Assembly: GCA_900556055.1 (NCBI GenBank)
Contig: USNJ01000074.1
Coordinates: 1-9,310 of the forward strand
Source of the DNA: an uncultured Ruminococcus sp.
GTDB lineage: Bacteria; Bacillota; Clostridia; Oscillospirales; Ruminococcaceae
DNA length: 9,310 bases
Reading direction: 5' to 3'
Positions 8,201 to 9,310 of this stretch are shown piece after piece. A program made the translations under genes and the position numbers. The notes under the pieces were generated by a model that was not told the origin of the DNA, searched no databases, and worked only from the letters and a program-made list of their open reading frames with translations. The number at the start of each line of letters is the position of its first letter. Position 1 is the stretch's first letter.

Positions 8201-8251
8201 TTTGTGTGCTTTGCCTATTTACATTTTTGAAATTCTTGTTCTGCACACAAA
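8201..8251. repeat. Inverted repeat TTTGTGTGC / GCACACAAA
   Basis: Perfect 9-bp arms at 8201-8209 and 8243-8251 are separated by 33 AT-rich bases. The pair lies upstream of the nrdD promoter. The arm at 8243-8251 also contributes to the U-tract behind the cdd terminator stem. It could be a two-site operator, an extra stem in the cdd 3' end, or chance. Confidence 0.4.
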
Positions 8252-8275
8252 AAAGGCGGATCGTCTGATCCGCCT
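8249..8275 (-). terminator. Intrinsic terminator of cdd
   Basis: Perfect 9-bp stem AGGCGGATC (8254-8262) / GATCCGCCT (8267-8275) with a 4-nt loop. On the minus strand it is followed by a run of T (8254-8249, counting the last stem base). It begins 6 nt after the cdd stop codon and separates cdd from the nrdD promoter. Confidence 0.9.
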
Positions 8276-8281
8276 GAAAAA

Positions 8282-8687
<406 letters not shown>

Positions 8688-8691
8688 TTAC

Positions 8692-8719
8692 ATTATACCA
8701 TATTTCCGTGATTTTTCAA
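8692..8719 (-). promoter_or_regulatory. Promoter of cdd
   Basis: On the minus strand, TTGAAA (8719-8714) and a perfect TATAAT (8697-8692) have a 16-nt spacer, and the -10 is extended by TGG just upstream. A GGGAGG ribosome site (8677-8672) follows, 8 nt before the ATG. Confidence 0.75.
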
Positions 8720-8739
8720 GTCATTTGATAAATCGATTT

Positions 8740-8774
8740 ATAATAAAAACATTTGAATTATGGGTTTTTATTAT
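8740..8774 (-). terminator. Possible weak terminator after the methyltransferase gene
   Basis: An 11-bp inverted repeat ATAATAAAAAC (8740-8750) / GTTTTTATTAT (8764-8774) with a 13-nt loop begins at the methyltransferase stop codon. The stem is almost all A-T. On the minus strand the run of T lies inside the second arm rather than after it, so termination would be inefficient. Confidence 0.4.
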
Positions 8775-9310
8775 TATACTGCCCTCAGAAAAGTAAACGC
8801 AGCAAAATGCTTTACCGTGAATTTTTGCGGTACGATCTCCGAAAGCAGCTTCATGTGTTCATCGGAAAATGCGCTGACCTCGCTTTCCGTCAGCGATGCG
8901 CCTATGCCCCTGCACGATTTAATCCTGCCGTTCCAACCCTCACGGGTAAAGGGAACATCAAGGTCAAACATCTCACTTTTTACCGTTTCAAAATATCTGC
9001 CGTATATTTCGGGTATATGATTTTCGTGGCGCACTTCGCCGTATCCCGTCCATTTGGGATTATATTTCAGCACAAGCTGCTCACTTGCCTTTGCAGTGCA
9101 GTCATCGCCCGAAAGCCATCCCATGTATGCAACCGCAAGAATACCGTCTTTTTTCAGCAGAGAATGAAGTCTTGGCGCAAGCAGATCATGATCGAAATAA
9201 AAGAAGCACTGACACGCCGTTACAGCGTCAAAAGAGCTTTTGGGGAACGGCATTTTTTCCGCAGGACACGCAGTAAATGCAATGTCAATTCCCTGTTGTG
9301 CAGCCAGCCT
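8774..9310 (-). CDS. Class I SAM-dependent methyltransferase, N-terminus missing
   Basis: The frame is open to the right edge; 178 residues are visible, ending at TAA (8776-8774). It has the second half of a Rossmann-type methyltransferase of the UbiE/Methyltransf_11 kind. ACPAEKMPFPKSSFDAV (motif II region, the acidic pocket for SAM adenine) leads into TACQCFFYFDHDLL (motif III) and LLKKDGILAVAYMGW (post-III strand). The SAM-binding glycine motif would lie just outside the window. An ATG at 9253 is in frame, but it falls inside the conserved AEKMPFP stretch and has no ribosome site, so it is not the start. The C-terminal half (about GYGEVRHENHIPEIYGRYF onward) is the variable substrate part; the substrate is unknown. 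The next gene downstream, cdd, has its own promoter. Confidence 0.9.
   Translation of the reverse strand, partial: RLAAQQGIDIAFTACPAEKMPFPKSSFDAVTACQCFFYFDHDLLAPRLHSLLKKDGILAVAYMGWLSGDDCTAKASEQLVLKYNPKWTGYGEVRHENHIPEIYGRYFETVKSEMFDLDVPFTREGWNGRIKSCRGIGASLTESEVSAFSDEHMKLLSEIVPQKFTVKHFAAFTFLRAV

Noticed and set aside
9251..9253. ATG at 9253 as the methyltransferase start
   Set aside because: The frame stays open upstream to the edge, with typical methyltransferase sequence (ACPAEK) before this Met, and there is no ribosome site. The gene is cut by the window.

Overview
The window looks like a chromosomal segment of a strictly anaerobic, low-to-mid GC Firmicute, most likely a Ruminococcus-like member of the Oscillospiraceae. 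This rests on gene content (an oxygen-sensitive class III ribonucleotide reductase, a Gram-positive glucose-type PTS permease, a MATE exporter), strong GGAGG-type ribosome binding sites, compact SigA-like promoters and classical intrinsic terminators. No 16S or other phylogenetic marker is present, so the assignment is an inference.

Layout. Positions 1-1707 (plus strand): the 3' end of a CAP/SCP-domain protein, a hairpin terminator with a UUCG loop, then a complete MATE-family multidrug/Na+ antiporter. A bidirectional terminator lies between it and the convergent minus-strand genes. From 1733 to the right edge every gene is on the minus strand. In transcription order (right to left) these are: a SAM-dependent methyltransferase cut by the window edge; a cytidine deaminase gene (cdd) with a 2-nt deletion; a four-gene unit nrdD - nrdG - dut - 145-aa unknown, closed by an 18-bp-stem terminator; a glucose-family PTS EIICBA (ptsG-like); and a GNAT acetyltransferase with its own near-consensus promoter.

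Function. The core is deoxynucleotide metabolism. NrdD reduces ribonucleoside triphosphates, NrdG installs its glycyl radical, and Dut removes the dUTP that dNTP metabolism produces while supplying dUMP for thymidylate synthesis. Cdd, in a separate transcription unit just upstream, would feed deoxyuridine/uridine from salvage, but as sequenced it has lost a zinc-ligand cysteine. A 14/16 match to the NrdR box lies in the nrdD leader, with a weaker second box 32 bp away overlapping the start-site region. This suggests that the whole nrdD-nrdG-dut-unknown unit is under NrdR control. The PTS permease, acetyltransferase, exporter and methyltransferase appear to be independent housekeeping or accessory genes.

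No tRNA, rRNA, CRISPR, insertion sequence, phage gene or clearly novel multi-gene system is visible. The points most worth checking are the cdd lesion, the NrdR operator pair, the co-transcribed dut and unknown gene, and the small inverted repeats in front of ptsG.
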